A stretch of 41,332 nucleotides of DNA, taken from NCBI RefSeq assembly GCF_900109995.1, contig NZ_FOCB01000013.1, positions 132,450-173,781 of the forward strand, written 5' to 3'. The position numbers and the translations under genes were made by a program. The notes under the pieces are model-generated. The model saw only the letters and a program-made list of their open reading frames with translations. It was not told the origin of the DNA and did not search any database. Source of the DNA: Pseudomonas sp. ok272 (GTDB lineage: Bacteria; Pseudomonadota; Gammaproteobacteria; Pseudomonadales; Pseudomonadaceae). Positions 24,685-32,983 of the stretch are shown here, in pieces. The stretch's first letter is position 1, and every line of letters begins with the position of its first letter.

Positions 24685-24768
24685 TCCCCCCTGCACCTCG
24701 ACCAACTGCAGCCGGTACCCCTCCGGGTCCTGGATGAGCCGTTCCGTTTGCCCGACGTCCACGGTCAT
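24685..24768 (-). pseudogene. C-terminal remnant of a VOC (glyoxalase-like) gene
   Basis: The 28 residues VDVGQTERLIQDPEGYRLQL, then VEVQGG, match the end of VOC/bleomycin-resistance-like proteins, where the motif is F(L/I)QDPDGYxLRL. The frame then runs on into the REP pair without its own stop. It begins directly after the stop of the YoeB gene (TGA ATG). The N-terminal half of the same kind of protein lies at 25422-25568 on the same strand. The middle of the gene is missing. Confidence 0.75.
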
Positions 24769-25023
24769 TCAGTAGTGATACCGACACATCACGATCTGCA
24801 ACTCGTCTCCCTCGACGGTATAGACCAGTCGATGCTCGGCGGTGATCCGACGAGACCAGAAGCCACTCAGGTGATGTTTGAGTGGCTCTGGTTTGCCAGG
24901 CCCGGAGAAGGGCTCTCGCTGGGTTGCCTTGATCAGTAGATGGATACGCTTTAACCCAGCCTTATCGTTCTGTTGAAACCAAAGGTAGTCAGCCCAGGCT
25001 TCAGGCGTGAACAGTAGGTTCAT
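24769..25023 (-). CDS. yoeB: YoeB-type toxin (ribosome-dependent mRNA endoribonuclease)
   Basis: This is an 84-residue toxin. Features match YoeB: FTPEAWADYLWFQQNDK, LLIKATQREPFSGPGKPEPLKH, SGFWSRRITAEHRLVYTV, and the C-terminal catalytic-type CRYHY. Known YoeB enters the ribosome and cuts mRNA. The ATG overlaps the antitoxin stop (ATGA). The length is normal and all key residues appear present, so it is probably active. It lies between the two ends of a disrupted VOC gene, so the module arrived with, or survived, a local rearrangement. Confidence 0.92.
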   Translation of the reverse strand: MNLLFTPEAWADYLWFQQNDKAGLKRIHLLIKATQREPFSGPGKPEPLKHHLSGFWSRRITAEHRLVYTVEGDELQIVMCRYHY

Positions 25024-25274
25024 TGTTCAATGAGCTGCCTTGGCTTGGCCTTGCCTGAACGCAGGCTGTTGATCGATTTGATCAAGCGCTCGGCATTGGC
25101 GGGGGTACGCAGCAGGTAAGCGGTCTCTTCAAGGGCGTTGTATTCGGCCAGCGACATCATCACCACAGGTTCACCCTTCTGCCGGGTGACCAGCAACGGT
25201 GCCCTGTCTTCATTGACACGGTCCATGGTTTCGGAGAGATGTGCCCGGGCGGTGGTGTAGTTGATGGTCTGCAT
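25020..25274 (-). CDS. yefM: YefM-type antitoxin (Phd/YefM family)
   Basis: This is an 84-residue antitoxin: MQTINYTTARAHLSETMDRVNED at the DNA-binding N terminus, then LLVTRQKGEPVVMMSLAEYNALEETAYLLRTPANAERL. Its C-terminal tail would wrap and neutralise YoeB. ATG 25274 has GAGGACT upstream. The antitoxin and its toxin complex normally repress their own promoter; TGTAC motifs lie just upstream at 25302-25321. Confidence 0.92.
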   Translation of the reverse strand: MQTINYTTARAHLSETMDRVNEDRAPLLVTRQKGEPVVMMSLAEYNALEETAYLLRTPANAERLIKSINSLRSGKAKPRQLIEQ

Positions 25275-25301
25275 TGTCGAGTCCTCGCTGAGTGCGAAAA
25301 C

Positions 25302-25321
25302 CGTACAGAAATGAGTACATG
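25302..25321 (-). promoter_or_regulatory. Candidate YefM operator
   Basis: On the minus strand CATGTACTCATTTCTGTACGG contains two TGTAC cores 12 bases apart, about 30 bases before the antitoxin start. YefM is known to recognise TGTACA-type sites in its promoter. Confidence 0.55.
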
Positions 25322-25421
25322 TTGGCAAGGCGATACCTACGAGTGGTTGTGATCAGCTCAAGGGGGCAAAGCAGCCTTGATTAAGCGCCTGTTGCCACAG
25401 CACCGTCTTCAGGACGCCGCC

Positions 25422-25568
25422 CTAAAACCTGTAGGCCCGATCTGATCCTGCTCGCTTCAAGGGGGGCTCGTAGGCGATGCGAAAGCCAATCAGCGTGGTC
25501 CAGAAGGCCAGGCTCTTATGGATGTCGCTGACCATCAGTTCGGGAACCATCTTGTTGCGTATGAGCAT
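25422..25568 (-). pseudogene. N-terminal remnant of a VOC (glyoxalase-like) gene
   Basis: The reading frame gives 48 residues. The first 34 (MLIRNKMVPELMVSDIHKSL, then AFWTTLIGFRIAYE) are a standard VOC start, followed by about 14 unrelated residues and a stop. The break lies around Tyr33-Glu34. Together with 24685-24768 it accounts for only the two ends of one gene; roughly half of a normal protein of about 120 residues is missing. There are about 150 bases between this fragment and the antitoxin gene, with no other gene visible. Confidence 0.8.
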
Positions 25569-25607
25569 ACGGATCCTTGTGGCTCGTTCATGAACGGGGG
25601 AGGCGCT

Positions 25608-27533
25608 TCAGTCGGGTTCGCCCGGCGCCACCATACGGGTCTTCGGCGCGCCGTTGGCGTTGTGCTGGTAGATCGCGGCGGGCTGGCCCTGGTCGTTGAA
25701 GAACACCTGGCCGATGCCCGCCGAGTTCCACAGGCGCTCGCCGGCTTCGGCGTGTTCCGGCACATGGGGCACCACCTGCATCAAGCGGCGCTTGGTGAAC
25801 CAGTTCAGCGGCGAGCGTGGCGAATACAGCCAGCGGTTGAGGCGGTCGAACCATTCGAGCAGGGTGCGCGGGAACTCGTTCTTGATGCCGCTGCTGGTGA
25901 TCTGCCAGATCCGCGGCCCGCCTGTGCGGTGGCGGATCAGCACTTCGTAGACGAACGAGTAGTGCACGTCACCCGAGAGGATCACGTAGTTGCCCGGCGT
26001 GCGCGAGTGGCGAAAGATGTTGAGGATCACCTGGGCCGCGCCGCGATGGGCCATCCAGTTTTCCGCGTCCACCAGCAGCGGGTAGCCGCACCAACTGAAG
26101 ACCTTCTGGATGGTCTCGATCAGCTTGACGCCGAACACCGGTGCCGGCGAGACGATGATTGCGCTGGGGTGATCAAGGAGTTCGTGTTGCAGCTCGCTCA
26201 AGCCTTCCCAGTCCAGCAGGCCCGAGGGCTGTGCCAGGTTGAACTCGCTGCGCCAGCGCCGGGTGCGGGTGTCGAGCACCACCAGCGCCGGGGTGGTGGG
26301 CAGCACGTAGTGCCAGCGCTGGAACGCCAGCAGGTCGCTGATCAAGGCGTCCTGGGCGGAGCTGTCCAGGTAGCCGTCGTGGGTGTGCATGGCGCGGGTT
26401 TTATCCAGCAGCTCGGCGAAGGCATCGGGGTCGTTGCCCCAGCCCTGGCACAGCAGGTAGGCGAGCAGCGCGTTGCCGATGATGCGCTTGGAGAACGGAT
26501 GGCCGTAGGCGGTTTGTTCCCACTGGGCGCTGAGGTTCCAGTCGTCGGTGATGTCGTGGTCGTCGAAGATCATCAGGCACGGCAGGTGCGCGAGCCCCCG
26601 CGCCACGTCACCCAGGCCTTGCGTGAAGGCGTCGATCCGCGTCTGCTCCAGGGCGTAGCGCGCGGTCCGTTCGGTGTTCAGTGGCGGTGGCTGCGGGGCG
26701 ATCAGGGTCCAGGGCACCGGCGACCAGACCAACAGGTACATGGCGATCACTTCAGCGAAGGTCACCAGGTGATTGTCGGCGTTGCTGCTGGTGAAGATCG
26801 GCTTGCGCGCACCGCCGAAGAATCGCTCGCGCAGGGTGTCGTTGGCGGACAGTTGGGGCAGCAGGTCGGCGCGGTGATAGTAGCTGGCGGGGTGGGTGTA
26901 GAGGGCGGCGCTGTCATCCACCACCGCGCCGTCCAGGTGCTCGCCGAACAGGCCCAGGCGTTCGATCAACGCGTGGATCGAGCGCAGCATCGGACCGGCG
27001 ACATCGTCGGCGTAGATCTGGTCGCCGTTCATCATCAGCAACGCGGGGCGCTGCCGGGGCTCGGGCATCTCGGCGAGCAGGCGGTCTACGCACAGCAAGC
27101 CGTCGTCGGCCGGGTGATGGGGCTTGCGGCAGGAGCCGTGGAGGATCTGGTCGATGCGTCCGCGCAGTACGAAGTTCGGGCAGGTGGCTGCGCCGTACAG
27201 CAGGTGCGGCGCCCACTCGGCGATGCCCGTCGAGGTGCCGTCGGGGTGGTGGATCAGCAGGTCGTAGTCGATCACTTCGTCCTGGGGCAGGGGGTGGTCC
27301 AGGTGCACGTCGATCAGGTGGATGAAGGCCTGGGTGCCGACCGGGATCACTTGGCAGCGCGAGGCGTCCAGTGCGATGTCGCCCTGTAGCGGCAGGCGCA
27401 AGGTCAGTGCCAGCTCCCGCGTGCCCACCAGCCACAGCACCAGTCGCGTGGGTTCCAGGCGTCGCAGCAGCGGGCCGACCAGTACGTTGGGTAACGGGGT
27501 TTGAGGGGCAAGTGGTTGGGCGGGGGTGGACAT
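25608..27533 (-). CDS. PhoD-like alkaline phosphatase/metallophosphatase
   Basis: This is a 641-residue protein. Motifs of the PhoD/calcineurin-like fold are clear: HGSCRKPH (132-139), NGDQIYADD (169-177), IFDDHDITDDWN (about 322-333), and LSGDVHYSF (about 535), which supply metal ligands. PhoD enzymes hydrolyse phosphate mono- and diesters with calcium and iron. This one has no signal peptide or Tat motif at its N terminus (MSTPAQPLAPQTPLPNVLVG), unlike classical secreted PhoD, so it is probably cytoplasmic. A Met-poor N-terminal domain of about 115 residues precedes the phosphatase core. It is monocistronic. The ribosome site is weak. Confidence 0.87.
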   Translation of the reverse strand: MSTPAQPLAPQTPLPNVLVGPLLRRLEPTRLVLWLVGTRELALTLRLPLQGDIALDASRCQVIPVGTQAFIHLIDVHLDHPLPQDEVIDYDLLIHHPDGTSTGIAEWAPHLLYGAATCPNFVLRGRIDQILHGSCRKPHHPADDGLLCVDRLLAEMPEPRQRPALLMMNGDQIYADDVAGPMLRSIHALIERLGLFGEHLDGAVVDDSAALYTHPASYYHRADLLPQLSANDTLRERFFGGARKPIFTSSNADNHLVTFAEVIAMYLLVWSPVPWTLIAPQPPPLNTERTARYALEQTRIDAFTQGLGDVARGLAHLPCLMIFDDHDITDDWNLSAQWEQTAYGHPFSKRIIGNALLAYLLCQGWGNDPDAFAELLDKTRAMHTHDGYLDSSAQDALISDLLAFQRWHYVLPTTPALVVLDTRTRRWRSEFNLAQPSGLLDWEGLSELQHELLDHPSAIIVSPAPVFGVKLIETIQKVFSWCGYPLLVDAENWMAHRGAAQVILNIFRHSRTPGNYVILSGDVHYSFVYEVLIRHRTGGPRIWQITSSGIKNEFPRTLLEWFDRLNRWLYSPRSPLNWFTKRRLMQVVPHVPEHAEAGERLWNSAGIGQVFFNDQGQPAAIYQHNANGAPKTRMVAPGEPD

Positions 27534-27599
27534 CCGGGGTGAGGCTCTGGGTGTTGGGGCGCCGATGATAGCGCAGTGGGTTGGCGGCGCAGTAATCGT

Positions 27600-27778
27600 T
27601 GTGGGGGCGAAACCGGCTTGCCGGCGAAGGCGGCTTACCAGTCGACCTGTCTCTTGTGGATGTATCCAGGTCTACTGTGGGAGCGAAGGCGGCTCGCCCG
27701 CGAAAGCGGCCTGACAGCCGACCTGATTCTTCAGGTGAACCGAGGCCCACGGTGGGAGCGAGCAGTCTCGCTCCCACA
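27600..27778. repeat. Cluster of REP-type units
   Basis: At least three to four degenerate REP units (GGGGGCGAAACCGGCTTGCCGGCGAAGG, GTGGGAGCGAAGGCGGCTCGCCCGCGAAAGC, GTGGGAGCGAGCAGTCTCGCTCCCAC) are mixed with the spacer GGCCTGACAGCCGACCTG also seen near 7.7 kb. The last unit is a short perfect hairpin after the DUF1254 gene and may serve as terminator. Confidence 0.75.
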
Positions 27779-27802
27779 AAAGCGATTGGCCCTGTGGTGT
27801 GT

Positions 27803-28837
27803 TTACTTCACTGCAACGGGCTCGGGGAATGTCCACGATCCATTCAAGATCGGTGCTTGCGGGCGGTACAGGCGTACGGTGTAGTTCCAGCCGGCCGCGG
27901 TCGGCAGGCAGTTGGTGGTGGTGGCTTCGCAGCCGCCGAACTGGATGGCAATCGAGCCGTCGTCGGCTTTCTTGGCGGTCAGGTTGTTGAGGGTGTAGGC
28001 GTTGGCCGGATTCTTCTGGAAGTAGCCGTCAGCGTTGTACAGGCTGACCGACCAGAAACCGTCCACGGGCACGTCCTTGACGGTGAGGCGGTACACGGTC
28101 TTGCCATCGTTCTGTGTCGGGGTGACGTTGAGGTAGGTGGCGTCTTTGTCCGGGTTACCGCCCCAGCCGGACGCTGTGCCGAGCAGGTGGCGGACAGGGT
28201 CGACGCTGTCCTGGGTGCCAAAGGAATTCTTGAAGTCGGGGATGGTCGAGAACAGCACCAGCAACGCATCGCGGACTTTTTTCTGGCTGGCGGCGTCCCA
28301 GTGCGGCAGCTCCAGGGTGCCGGGGGCTTTCTGGCTGACCTTGATCGCGTCCTGCAGGGCGTGGACTTGTTTCAGGTCATCCGGGTTGTTGGGGTCCGCC
28401 AGGGTGCGAATGGCGATGGCCACGTAGCGGCTGCCAACAGTGTCGCGGGTCAGGGTGTGGCTGCCGGCGCCGTAGAACACGTTCGGCACGTAATGGTCTT
28501 CGTTGATCACTTGCAGCGCCATGTAGCGCTTGCCCGGCTCGGGCAGGGTGATGGTCACGGGACCGGCGTCGAGGTCGAACACCCCGGAGGAGTACAAGGT
28601 GTCGCGGTTGAGGCGGATCACGGTCTGGTGATCGACATCGGCGGCTTCGCGACGGTGCATCAACTTGCCCAGACCGCCTTGCTTGGCCAGTGCGCCGATG
28701 TACGTGTCGGATTCGGCCCGTACGAAGTTGTCGACGGTCACCGGTACCGTTGCGGTTGCAGGCGCGTCGCCGGCGTGGGCCTGGGTGCTGGCGAGCAGGG
28801 CGCTCAGTACCGCAGTGGCAATCAGGGTTTTGCTCAT
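27803..28837 (-). CDS. Exported DUF1254/DUF1214 family protein
   Basis: This is a 344-residue protein with a Sec signal peptide (MSKTLIATAVLSALLASTQA, cleaved after AHA). The mature part has the DUF1254 region (VRAESDTYIGALAKQGG, HRREAADVDHQTVIRLNRDTLYSSGVFDL) and a C-terminal DUF1214 region (VDGFWSVSLYNADGYF, NWNYTVRLYRPQAPILNGSW-like ending). The biochemical role of these proteins is not known to me. AAGGACT precedes the ATG. It is a single gene, read toward a REP cluster. Confidence 0.85.
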   Translation of the reverse strand: MSKTLIATAVLSALLASTQAHAGDAPATATVPVTVDNFVRAESDTYIGALAKQGGLGKLMHRREAADVDHQTVIRLNRDTLYSSGVFDLDAGPVTITLPEPGKRYMALQVINEDHYVPNVFYGAGSHTLTRDTVGSRYVAIAIRTLADPNNPDDLKQVHALQDAIKVSQKAPGTLELPHWDAASQKKVRDALLVLFSTIPDFKNSFGTQDSVDPVRHLLGTASGWGGNPDKDATYLNVTPTQNDGKTVYRLTVKDVPVDGFWSVSLYNADGYFQKNPANAYTLNNLTAKKADDGSIAIQFGGCEATTTNCLPTAAGWNYTVRLYRPQAPILNGSWTFPEPVAVK

Positions 28838-28930
28838 CGTTGAGTCCTTGTTCGATGCGGGGAGGGTCAACGAATAGTAGGAAGAAATGACGCTAAAGCA
28901 AGAGCCTCAGAACCGGCTGAACCGGCTCGC

Positions 28931-29305
28931 TCAAACGCTCGGCGAGGGTGTGGGCCGCAGATGGTTGGTGGGCGAGCGTGTGCCGTTGCCTTGTAACACT
29001 TGTCGGGTGAAGTCCGTGGAGGCGTTGAGTTGGGGCGTGAAGTGGAGCGTGCCCAGTTGAAAGTATCCCGACGTGTAGCCATGGCCCAGCGCGAGGGGAG
29101 TGGCGGGGTCTTCGTCGACGACGCGATTGAAGGCAAACGTGTCCTGGCGACGGGACACGCTCGGGTCCTGCGGCGGGGCGGTAACGTGCTCGCAGGTGGC
29201 GCTGGCTGCATGCGAACCGCGACTGGCGCAGCCGTACAGGTAGGTCAAGGTCAGCAGCAGGGCCGCGTGGCGCAACAGGGCAGGAGGACGGGGAAACAAG
29301 GGCAT
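28931..29305 (-). CDS. Putative small lipoprotein of unknown function
   Basis: This is a 124-residue protein. After RHAALLLTLTYLYGCAS it shows a lipobox (LYGC, Cys about 26), so it would be lipid-anchored. The mature part (PPQDPSVSRRQDTFAFNRVVDEDPATPLALGHGYTSGY..., read in pieces) is not recognised. Ribosome-binding signal AAGAG is weak. It lies 94 bases upstream of the DUF1254 gene on the same strand and could share its transcript. Confidence is moderate, since a competing minus-strand frame covers the same bases without protein features. Confidence 0.6.
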   Translation of the reverse strand: MPLFPRPPALLRHAALLLTLTYLYGCASRGSHAASATCEHVTAPPQDPSVSRRQDTFAFNRVVDEDPATPLALGHGYTSGYFQLGTLHFTPQLNASTDFTRQVLQGNGTRSPTNHLRPTPSPSV

Positions 29306-29431
29306 GGGCGACGCTCTTCACACGAGAGAAACCTGGATACTGGCCCCGGTGTTTTTCCCCATGATGTCTGCTTGTTGACCGACGTGATGCAATGTAGCGG
29401 CCTGGAAACATAGCGCCTGGAACCGTGGGTT

Positions 29432-29716
29432 TCACGCGGTCGCTTCCACCCCCTGCACATCACCCTCCTGCCCGTGCAGCACCGGTTGTGGCTGGCCGTG
29501 GGCAATCATCCAGCGCATCAAGGCATTGATGCTCACCCGATGGCTGCGTTCTACCCATTGCATGCCGTCGGGACTGTACAGCTCGATGTACCGGCTGAGG
29601 ATCAATTCACCTTCGTCGTCAGACAGTTGCAGGCTGGTCTCGCGACAGTGCAGGGCGGTCCGGGTGCGCTTGACCATGCGTTGTTCCAGGATCAGCGGTG
29701 AGCTGTGCAGAGGCAT
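29432..29716 (-). CDS. Small hypothetical protein
   Basis: This is a 94-residue protein, not recognised. It has a plausible coding look (DDEGELILSRYIELYSPDGM, WVERSHRVSINALMRWMI) and no signal peptide. An internal ATG at 29677 (MVKRTRTALH) with GGAAC upstream could be the true start, giving 81 residues. It is divergent from the response-regulator gene across about 170 bases. Confidence 0.6.
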   Translation of the reverse strand: MPLHSSPLILEQRMVKRTRTALHCRETSLQLSDDEGELILSRYIELYSPDGMQWVERSHRVSINALMRWMIAHGQPQPVLHGQEGDVQGVEATA

Positions 29717-29747
29717 GTTGAACCGTCTTTATTCTCAAGGAGGCCTG

Positions 29748-29798
29748 ATGCTGACAGCTGAGTTTTGCTCGCAGATGTCTGCTTTCCTACGGCATTGA
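29748..29798 (+). CDS. Possible 16-residue leader peptide upstream of the two-component operon
   Basis: AAGGAGG at 29737-29743, then ATG at 29748 and a stop at 29796, encode MLTAEFCSQMSAFLRH. The ribosome site is perfect but only four bases from the ATG. The stop overlaps the -35 hexamer of the likely promoter for the regulator, so translation of this peptide would need an earlier start of transcription. It may be chance. Confidence 0.2.
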   Translation: MLTAEFCSQMSAFLRH

Positions 29799-29823
29799 CG
29801 CTTTGTGACGGGGTTGAAATATA
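29795..29823 (+). promoter_or_regulatory. Sigma-70-like promoter before the second two-component operon
   Basis: TTGACG and AATATA are separated by 17 bases. The -10 hexamer ends 62 bases before the GTG of the response regulator. Confidence 0.5.
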
Positions 29824-29885
29824 TGACGCCGGCGCGGGAAAGGTTTTAGATATCCCGACTATCAGACCTTGAGCGATGAGCGCCG

Positions 29886-30596
29886 GTGAGCAATCTGTTG
29901 ATCGTGGACGACGACCTTGAGGTCCTCGACCTGCTGAGAAAATTCTTCGAGCAGCAAGGCTACGGAGTGGAAACCGCCACCAACGGCGTCACGTTGTGGG
30001 CGGCCATCGAGCACCAGTTGCCGGACCTGATCATCCTCGACCTGATGATGCCCGGCGAGAATGGCCTGACGCTGTGCCAGCGCCTGCGCCAGCAGCACAC
30101 GATGCCGGTGATCATGCTCACCGCCATGGGCGAGTTGAGCGACCGGGTGGTCGGCCTGGAGATGGGCGCCGACGATTACCTGAGCAAACCCTTCGATGCG
30201 CGCGAGTTGCTGGCGCGGGTGCGCGCGGTGCTGCGCCGGGTCGGTGAAGTACGCCCGCAGACCGGGCAGGTGCCGCACCCCTTGCTCAAGTTTGCCGACT
30301 GGCAATTGGACCTGACCCGGCGCGAGTTGCGTTCGCCGGAGCAGGTGATGATTCCGCTGTCGGCCGGTGAGTTCGACCTGCTGCTGGTGTTCGTCGAGCA
30401 CCCGCAGCGCATCCTGCCCCGCGAGCTGTTGCTAGACCTGGCCCGTGGTCGCACCCATGAAGCCTTCGATCGCAGTATCGACGTGCAGGTCAGCCGCCTG
30501 CGTCGCAAGTTGGAAACCGACAGCAAGCGCCCGGAGATGATCCGCACCGTGCGCAACGGCGGCTACCTGTTCACCCCCAGCGTGACCCGCCAGTGA
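29886..30596 (+). CDS. OmpR-family response regulator
   Basis: This is a 236-residue regulator starting at GTG. The receiver domain has Asp8-Asp10, the phospho-acceptor Asp52 in LIILDLMMPGENG and the Lys in YLSKPFDARELLARV. The DNA-binding domain includes PLSAGEFDLLLVFVEHPQRILPRE and DVQVSRLRRKLE. The kinase GTG overlaps its stop. Wording is of the OmpR branch proper. The target genes are unknown; no obvious regulon member lies directly beside it. Confidence 0.92.
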   Translation: MSNLLIVDDDLEVLDLLRKFFEQQGYGVETATNGVTLWAAIEHQLPDLIILDLMMPGENGLTLCQRLRQQHTMPVIMLTAMGELSDRVVGLEMGADDYLSKPFDARELLARVRAVLRRVGEVRPQTGQVPHPLLKFADWQLDLTRRELRSPEQVMIPLSAGEFDLLLVFVEHPQRILPRELLLDLARGRTHEAFDRSIDVQVSRLRRKLETDSKRPEMIRTVRNGGYLFTPSVTRQ

Positions 30597-31930
30597 TCCG
30601 GCTCAAGTGGGCCATGCGTCAACGGGACACGGTCAGGCGCTGGGTGGCCTTGACCATCATCCTGGCGATGCTCACTTCGTTGGGCTTCTACGCGCTGTTC
30701 ACCCAGGTGGCGGGGGTGTGGGCCGACCCGCCGTTGACCGAGACCGGATTGCTGGAAAAGCTGTCATCGCTGAGCCGGGTGATTGCGGCCTCGGACACGG
30801 CGCAGCGGCCACGACTGGCCAGTGCCGCCAGCGACAGCGGCCTGAACGTCACCTGGCAGCGCGACCGTGCGGCGCTGGGTCTGCCGTCGATTCCGAACGT
30901 CCTTGAGCGCGCCAACAACCCCGAGGCCCATCGCTTGTTCGACAGCTCGCGGCTTGAGGCCTACAAGCCTGGCGACTGGCCGCAGCAGGACGGTCATTAC
31001 GCGCTGGTGATGCAACTGGCGGACGGTTCCTGGCTGATGTTCAGCATGCCTTCGCGCAGTTGGGGGCTGGAGCATTGGGCGCGCAATTTGATCGTCATCG
31101 TGCTGGTGCTGTTGTCCACCGGCCTGGTTGCGTTGATCGCCACCCGGCGCCTGGCGGAGCCGCTGCAAACCTTTGCCCAGGGCGCCCGGCGCTTTGGCGC
31201 CGACTTCCGTGCACCGCCGATCACCCCCGTCGGGCCCCATGAGATCCGCCAGGCGATCCTCGCCTTCAACGGCATGCAGGCCCAGTTGCAGCACTTCATC
31301 AAGGACCGCACGCAGATGCTTGCGGCCATCTCCCACGACTTGCGTGCGCCGCTGACCCGCCTGCGCCTGCGCGCGGAGTTCATCGACGATCCGCAGTTGC
31401 AGGGCAAGCTGTTCCGCGATGTCGATGAGATGCACGCGATGATCAGTTCCAGCCTAGAGTTCTTCCGCGACAACGCGCGCCTTGAGCAAGCCACCTCGTT
31501 CGACCTGGCGCAGCTGCTGCAAACCCTGGTGGACGATTACCGTGACCAGGCCATCGAGATCCCCTTTAGCGGCCCGCCGCGACTGGTCTATGTGGGGCGT
31601 CCGCTGGGCCTCAAGCGGGTGATCACCAACCTGCTGGAAAACGCCCTCAAGTACGCCAGCGAACCGGCCATCGAGCTGCGCAGTGAGGATGACCACGTGA
31701 CCATTCGTGTCCTGGATCGCGGGCCGGGGATACCGCAGGACCGCTATGAGCAGGTGTTCGTGCCGTTCTATCGGCTGGAAGGCTCACGCAACAAAAGCAC
31801 CGGCGGCGTCGGGCTAGGGCTGTCGGCGGCACGGGCGATTGTGCTGGAGCACGGCGGCGAGTTGACGGTACGCAACCGCACCGTCGGCGGGCTGGAAGCG
31901 CGGGTAGTGTTGCCGGTGTTGCAGGGCTAG
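30593..31930 (+). CDS. Sensor histidine kinase, EnvZ-like
   Basis: This is a 445-residue membrane kinase starting at GTG in an overlap with the regulator stop. Helix 1 is WVALTIILAMLTSLGFYALF, the periplasmic part is about 45-160, helix 2 is NLIVIVLVLLSTGLVALIATR, then HAMP, phospho-acceptor His248 in AAISHDLRAPLTRLRLRAEF, N box NLLENALKYA, and DRGPGIP and GVGLGLSAARAI. The APLTRLRLR form of the H box is that of EnvZ-like kinases. No terminator is obvious between it and the convergent gene. Confidence 0.92.
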   Translation: MIRLKWAMRQRDTVRRWVALTIILAMLTSLGFYALFTQVAGVWADPPLTETGLLEKLSSLSRVIAASDTAQRPRLASAASDSGLNVTWQRDRAALGLPSIPNVLERANNPEAHRLFDSSRLEAYKPGDWPQQDGHYALVMQLADGSWLMFSMPSRSWGLEHWARNLIVIVLVLLSTGLVALIATRRLAEPLQTFAQGARRFGADFRAPPITPVGPHEIRQAILAFNGMQAQLQHFIKDRTQMLAAISHDLRAPLTRLRLRAEFIDDPQLQGKLFRDVDEMHAMISSSLEFFRDNARLEQATSFDLAQLLQTLVDDYRDQAIEIPFSGPPRLVYVGRPLGLKRVITNLLENALKYASEPAIELRSEDDHVTIRVLDRGPGIPQDRYEQVFVPFYRLEGSRNKSTGGVGLGLSAARAIVLEHGGELTVRNRTVGGLEARVVLPVLQG

Positions 31931-31954
31931 GCCCTGGGCGAGCCTGGCGGCGTA

Positions 31955-32404
31955 TCACTCACGGATGATCGGGCCTTGGGTCCCGGCATCGGTATCGCGC
32001 CAGTAATCCTGATGTTTGAGTGCCGGGTCTTTGTGCAGGGTGAAGGTGATGGGCCCCTGTCGAAATTGCATCGTCGAGGCGGTGCGTTTGACGCTGACCC
32101 GCGTGCCGTTGACCCATACCTTGTCCTGCTTGTCGACGCGTAGGGTTGCCACGGTGGCGCCGGTATCGCTCTTGGCGACCCACTGTCCGGCGTAGGGTGC
32201 CTGGTGGGTCGCGGGCGCTGGCGCGGTGACGAGCCCGGCTTCGGCGTTTTGCGCCTGGGTCTTGGTGATGTCGCAGCCTTGTGCCTCGCTCACTTGGGTG
32301 CAACCCGAGCGTTCGAGTTGTTGGCGGTAGCGTTCGTTGATGGCATACGCCGGTGATTGCGCCAGGAGAAAAATGGCCAATGCCGGGAGGATTACCTTAT
32401 TCAT
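31955..32404 (-). CDS. Small exported protein of unknown function
   Basis: This is a 149-residue protein with a signal peptide (MNKVILPALAIFLLAQSPAYA, cleaved after AYA). The mature part has two cysteines in SGCTQVSEAQGCDIT that could form a disulfide, and a C-terminal beta-like region (GQWVAKSDTGATVATLRVDK, TMQFRQGPITFTLHKD). AGAGGG stands before the ATG. Not recognised as a named family. It converges with the kinase gene. Confidence 0.7.
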   Translation of the reverse strand: MNKVILPALAIFLLAQSPAYAINERYRQQLERSGCTQVSEAQGCDITKTQAQNAEAGLVTAPAPATHQAPYAGQWVAKSDTGATVATLRVDKQDKVWVNGTRVSVKRTASTMQFRQGPITFTLHKDPALKHQDYWRDTDAGTQGPIIRE

Positions 32405-32530
32405 GTTGCCCTCTGAGTGTCCGCGATCGGTGTGACCGGCTTCCTGGGGATTGATCCCCAGGGCTGTCGACAAATTTCTCACGACAGCCTGTTCGACCGC
32501 TGCTTCATGCTCGCGTTCGATAAAGGCCGC

Positions 32531-32830
32531 TCAGGTCGCATCGAGGCGTCGCAACAGCTCGTCGACCGGCCATGCGGCTTCACCGTTGGCGACCGCTTCG
32601 TGGTAAGGCGCGAGCGCGTGGTAGTCGGCCAGCCCGGCTTCGTGGCGCAGCAACTGGCGCAGGGTGAACGGGCCTTCGGGCACCGGATCGTCCAGGCCAA
32701 CCCGGCCATCGCGCACCAGCGTCAGGGCGGTCGCCGCCAGGACGGTCTTGGTGAAACTCCACCCGGGGACGTCAACCGTCGGCGTCTCGGCGCCGCACGG
32801 CTGACCGTTGAATAGCAGGGCAGACATCAT
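32531..32830 (-). pseudogene. Truncated serine hydrolase/beta-lactamase-like protein
   Basis: The frame codes for 99 residues. VPGWSFTKTVLAATALTLVR carries an SxxK motif (Ser25, Lys28), and VGLDDPV and FTLRQLLRHEAGLADY follow as in class C beta-lactamase-like hydrolases. The frame stops after LLRRLDAT, before the YxN and HxG motifs that complete the active site, and the usual N-terminal part is short too. It is therefore probably a remnant. The rest of the gene is not in the sequence that follows. Confidence 0.65.
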
Positions 32831-32983
32831 TGCGAAGGGGCTCGTCCAATGAGGCGGTTTTCGATTGCGGGTGATTGTATGAGGTGTGTCGCAAAGCAGG
32901 GCAGTGATATTTGAATAGTCCTCAGGATGGTGGCACTCTGCCTTATCTCTATCCCGCCTGCCGTGCTCAAGGACGATCCCGTC

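Noticed and set aside
25518..27389. A 623-codon open frame on the plus strand opposite the PhoD-like gene
   Set aside because: It is a mirror frame caused by high GC at third positions; it lacks a ribosome site and protein motifs, while the minus-strand frame has full PhoD motifs.
27600..27778. Second repeated block resembling an array
   Set aside because: It has the same REP units and spacer words as the 7.7-kb block, without regular spacer lengths.
28893..29435. A 180-codon minus-strand frame over the small lipoprotein gene
   Set aside because: It is Pro/Arg/His-rich without a signal or motif; the overlapping frame has a lipobox and fits better.
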